A DNA stretch of 64,000 nt, taken from contig NZ_FTNM01000001.1 in the NCBI RefSeq assembly GCF_900156415.1, forward strand, positions 620,001-684,000, written 5' to 3'. Both the position numbers and the translations under genes were made by a program. How positions within the stretch are numbered: position 1 is the stretch's first letter; the number at the start of each line of letters is the position of its first letter. Shown here piece by piece: positions 61,282 to 64,000 of the stretch. Under the pieces are notes generated by a model. The model searched no databases and was not told the origin of the DNA. It saw only the letters and a list, made by a program, of their open reading frames with translations. Source of the stretch: Pontibacter lucknowensis. GTDB lineage: Bacteria > Bacteroidota > Bacteroidia > Cytophagales > Hymenobacteraceae.

Positions 61282-62052
61282 CTACTCAAGGATAAGCTGC
61301 GTCACCTGAGCTGCCTGTCCCTCAGCTTTGGTAATGACAAAGTCATTGAAGCCATCCCCTACCTCTATACCGATCAGGTTGAGTTGCAGCATATCCAGGA
61401 TCGCCAGGAAGTTGAAGATCATGCCGATCTTGTCCGGGAAGGCCGAAATGATCTCAGAAAATGCTATCTGGTTCTTCTCTTCAATGATACGGGTGATATA
61501 GTCCCGCTGCTCCTCTATGGTATAAGGATAGGTAAGCACGGTGTGCTTCGGACGGTTCTGCTCCTCTTCGAATCGGTGCATCACTTTGTCGAACACCCGC
61601 ATTAGTTTGTAGAGGCTCAGGTCCTGCAGTTCGTACTCAAAGTGGTTGGCATTGGCGATCTGCTGCAATTCTTCGTGCACATTACCGCGGTTTTCCTGTG
61701 CCAGCCGGAAGTCTTCCATCTGGCCAAGGTCGCCGAGCACCGCTTTGTACTTCTTATATTCCAACAGGTGCTGCACAAGTTCCTGGCGTGGGTCTATCTC
61801 ATTGCCTTCCTCATCCTTCTCTGTGCGGGGCAGCAGCATTTTGGCCTTGATGCGCATCAGGGTGGCAGCCGTCAGGATAAAGTCACTGGCCACCTCGATA
61901 TTTAGGCTCTCCAGCTGCCGGAGGTAGCCCATGAACTCATTGGTGATCTGGAAGATGGGAATATCGTGTATATCCAACTCGTCACGCTCAATGAAGAAGA
62001 GCAACAAGTCGAACGGCCCCTCAAACAACGGTAATTTAATTTCGAAACTCAC
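61282..62052 (-). CDS. scpA: segregation and condensation protein A
   Basis: 256 residues. FEGPFDLLLFFIERDELDIHDIPI at the start and the YLRQLESLNIEVASDFILTAATLMRIKAKMLLP kleisin helix (in pieces) are diagnostic. ScpA bridges SMC heads with ScpB in chromosome condensation; scpB and smc are not in the window. A TATTTTTG -7-like box lies on its strand at 62101-62094. Confidence 0.96.
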   Translation of the reverse strand: MSFEIKLPLFEGPFDLLLFFIERDELDIHDIPIFQITNEFMGYLRQLESLNIEVASDFILTAATLMRIKAKMLLPRTEKDEEGNEIDPRQELVQHLLEYKKYKAVLGDLGQMEDFRLAQENRGNVHEELQQIANANHFEYELQDLSLYKLMRVFDKVMHRFEEEQNRPKHTVLTYPYTIEEQRDYITRIIEEKNQIAFSEIISAFPDKIGMIFNFLAILDMLQLNLIGIEVGDGFNDFVITKAEGQAAQVTQLILE

Positions 62053-62439
62053 TTCTCTGGCCTTTGGTTAATGCGCTGATCGCTGCAGATGGACAAAAAT
62101 ACTAATTTATTCGGATGAAATAGCAGCGCGAGGGCTACGTTATAGAGGCCGTACCTGCATGATTTCCAAACAAAATAAGCTTACACCTGTATAAGTGTAA
62201 CGTTATCAAGTGGCGCAATTGCTGTTAAGTTCCATCGCACGAAATCCTTATTGGCTATCAACCACTTACCACACTTATCGCATATACCACTGTTGGCTGC
62301 CCTGACAGGATAGGGAGGAGAAATAGCAGCTTGTATTCTGAATTTTGCTAACTTTACGTTTTGTCTGGCTGATTGTATTTTGCGCGTTGCAAACTTTTGC
62401 CGGAAAAATTTGTTGGAAGTCTATATTAAAGACATTTCT
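62053..62439. other. divergent intergenic region, scpA / dxs
   Basis: 387 bases. A possible minus-strand -7 box TATTTTTG is at 62094-62101. A weak inverted repeat TTACAC/GTGTAA spans about 62182-62201. Imperfect -7-like boxes (TATTTTG near 62373) precede dxs. No ORF or RNA is recognised. Confidence 0.4.
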
Positions 62440-64000
62440 ATGATCATCAAACCCGGAGAGCTGCTTGCCTCTATCGACTCGCCTGCCGATCTGCGCAAAC
62501 TCAAGCCAGAGCAACTGCTACAGGTAAGCCAGGAGTTAAGACAATACATCATCGATGTGGTATCAATCCACGGCGGTCATTTTGGGGCCAGCCTTGGGGT
62601 AGTAGAGCTGACCACAGCACTGCATTATGTGTTCCAGACCCCTTACGATCAACTGGTATGGGATGTGGGGCATCAGGCATACGGGCACAAAATCCTGACC
62701 GGCCGTCGCGACAACTTCCATACCAACCGCAAGTATGGCGGACTCTCTGGTTTCCCGAAGCGTAAAGAAAGCGAATACGACACCTTTGGCGTAGGTCACT
62801 CGAGCACCTCCATTTCGGCGGCGCTGGGTATGGCCGTTGCCTCACAATACAAGCAGGAAGAAGACCGACACCACATCGCTGTGATCGGTGATGGTGCCAT
62901 GACGGGCGGTATGGCTTTTGAAGCCTTGAACCACGGCGGCGCTACCAATGCCAACCTGCTGGTAGTTCTCAACGACAACTGCATGAGCATCGACCCGAAT
63001 GTGGGTGCTCTGAAAGAATACTTAACCGACATTACCACCTCCCGCACTTATAACAAGTTGCGCGATGAGCTCTGGAATGTACTAGGCAAGATCAGCAAGT
63101 TCGGTCCAAATGCACAGCACATTGCCTCTAAGGTAGAGAGCGGCATCAAGGCTACACTTTCAAAGCAGAGCAACCTGTTCGAAGGCCTGAACTTCCGCTA
63201 CTTCGGCCCGATCGACGGGCACGACATCAACCACCTCGTGTCGGTGATGGAAGACCTCAAGCGTATACCTGGTCCGAAGATTCTGCACGTACTCACTACC
63301 AAAGGCAAAGGCTTTGCCCTCGCCGAAAAAGACCAGACCAAATGGCATGCACCGGGTCTGTTCGATAAGATAACAGGTGAGATTTACAAGAAACACCACG
63401 ACACGCCGCAGCCTCCTAAGTACCAGGACGTTTTTGGCCATACGATGGTAGAACTGGCTGAGCAGAATGACAAGATCATGGGCGTGACGCCTGCGATGCC
63501 ATCTGGCTGCTCGCTCAACATCATGATGAAGGCAATGCCGGACCGTGCCTTTGACGTAGGGATAGCCGAGCAGCATGCGGTGACTTTTTCTGCTGGCCTG
63601 GCCACGCAGGGCATGATACCGTTCTGCAACATCTACAGCACGTTTATGCAGCGCGGTTACGACCAGGTGGTGCACGATGTGTGCCTCCAGAACCTGCACG
63701 TGGTGTTCTGCCTCGACCGTGCCGGCTTTGCTGGTGCCGATGGTCCAACGCACCACGGTGCTTATGACATTGCCTACATGCGCTGCATCCCAAACATGGT
63801 GGTAGCCGCCCCCATGAACGAGCAGGAGCTGCGCAACATGATGTATACAGCTTCACAAGAAGGAGCTGGTCCGTTTACCATTCGCTACCCACGTGGCGAA
63901 GGCGTGATGCCAGAGTGGCGCACTCCGCTGGAACTGCAGCAGATCGGCAAAGGCCGCACGGTGCAGGAAGGCGAAGAAGTAGCAATCCTGACATTCGGCC
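62440..64000 (+). CDS. dxs: 1-deoxy-D-xylulose-5-phosphate synthase (3' end outside window)
   Basis: The first 520 codons from the ATG at 62440, with the frame open to the window end. N-terminus MIIKPGELLASIDSPADLRK; TPP site HGGHFGASLGVVELTTALH, GHQAYGHKILTGR and VIGDGAMTGGMAFEALNHGG; the second domain begins MVELAEQNDKIMGVTPAM and continues with GIAEQHAVTFSAGLATQG. It joins pyruvate and glyceraldehyde-3-phosphate in the first step of the MEP isoprenoid pathway. Confidence 0.97.
   Translation, partial: MIIKPGELLASIDSPADLRKLKPEQLLQVSQELRQYIIDVVSIHGGHFGASLGVVELTTALHYVFQTPYDQLVWDVGHQAYGHKILTGRRDNFHTNRKYGGLSGFPKRKESEYDTFGVGHSSTSISAALGMAVASQYKQEEDRHHIAVIGDGAMTGGMAFEALNHGGATNANLLVVLNDNCMSIDPNVGALKEYLTDITTSRTYNKLRDELWNVLGKISKFGPNAQHIASKVESGIKATLSKQSNLFEGLNFRYFGPIDGHDINHLVSVMEDLKRIPGPKILHVLTTKGKGFALAEKDQTKWHAPGLFDKITGEIYKKHHDTPQPPKYQDVFGHTMVELAEQNDKIMGVTPAMPSGCSLNIMMKAMPDRAFDVGIAEQHAVTFSAGLATQGMIPFCNIYSTFMQRGYDQVVHDVCLQNLHVVFCLDRAGFAGADGPTHHGAYDIAYMRCIPNMVVAAPMNEQELRNMMYTASQEGAGPFTIRYPRGEGVMPEWRTPLELQQIGKGRTVQEGEEVAILTFG

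Larger units (their letters stand above)
1..64000. repeat. dispersed short motif AGGTATA / TATACCT
   Basis: Reading the + strand by eye I find about 61 TATACCT and about 48 AGGTATA, often extended to AGGTATAG or GCTATACCTG. A random 7-mer in both orientations would occur about 8 times. Copies lie in genes on both strands and between genes. In coding DNA they often read Gly-Ile (GGT ATA) or Ile-Pro (ATA CCT), as at 25285 (acyl-CoA dehydrogenase), 26545 (xerC), 52180 (TolC) and 63264 (dxs). One copy is the full palindrome AGGTATACCT at 48735-48744. None lies between about 39380 and 44650. The function is unknown. Confidence 0.85.

Noticed and set aside
62275..62514. 79-codon minus-strand frame overlapping the dxs start
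   Set aside because: It is antisense to the start of a clear dxs gene and has no coding features.
1..64000. CRISPR array, insertion sequence or prophage
   Set aside because: No regular spaced repeats, transposase motifs or phage genes were seen anywhere in the window.

Overview
The window is ordinary chromosomal DNA of a Bacteroidota bacterium, most likely order Cytophagales, family Hymenobacteraceae. A Pontibacter-like genus fits best, but the genus is my guess from gene style and base composition. Evidence: two SusC/SusD pairs, promoters of the Bacteroidota type (TTTG or TTG, about 18 to 21 bases, then TAnnTTTG), many SPII lipoproteins, and lamin-tail and FlgD-like secreted proteins. I found no CRISPR array, transposase, prophage, rRNA or tRNA.

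Layout. 1-1.6 kb: the tail of a plug-domain protein, convergent with a 3-methyladenine DNA glycosylase. 1.8-5.3 kb: a vitamin B12 uptake unit (promoter, cobalamin riboswitch, BtuB receptor, BtuG-like surface propeller). 5.3-9.8 kb: small envelope genes, a B12-binding radical SAM enzyme and a TPR/DUF6624 protein. 10-14 kb: an M28 peptidase and uvrB. 14.1-17.7 kb: an ECF sigma operon with a putative trans-envelope anti-sigma/beta-barrel protein and three small lipoproteins. 17.9-20.1 kb: YkvA-like protein, aroE and a DUF368 lipid-carrier transporter. 20.2-24.2 kb: a four-gene operon with a PHP phosphatase, a reductase, a TPR protein and a phosphosulfolactate synthase homologue. 24.5-28.7 kb: acyl-CoA dehydrogenase, rpsU-xerC-hpf and metK. 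29-44.2 kb: PAP2 phosphatase, then two SusCD importers enclosing an exported S9 peptidase and an exported amidase, which I read as a peptide-use locus. 44.5-47.9 kb: small membrane proteins, a RibD-type reductase and a DEAD-box helicase. 48.2-53.6 kb: a TetR-led type I export operon whose ATPase has a normal Walker A but altered Q-loop, signature, catalytic Glu and H-loop. 54-64 kb: a lamin-tail secreted protein, asd, an acetyltransferase, an FAD monooxygenase, a YbhN-type membrane protein, scpA and the 5' part of dxs.

The most striking global signal is a short sequence, AGGTATA (complement TATACCT). It occurs about 110 times by my reading, in both orientations, inside and between genes, against about 8 expected by chance. 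It is absent from the whole second SusCD pair. Other signals worth following are a 16-bp perfect inverted repeat that buries the xerC start codon, the degenerate export ATPase, the sigma operon, and a phosphosulfolactate synthase homologue with no coenzyme M genes nearby.

Most operons end in clear intrinsic terminators; several between convergent genes are long near-perfect hairpins that can serve both strands. All counts and alignments were made by eye, and protein identities rest on recognised family motifs, not database searches.
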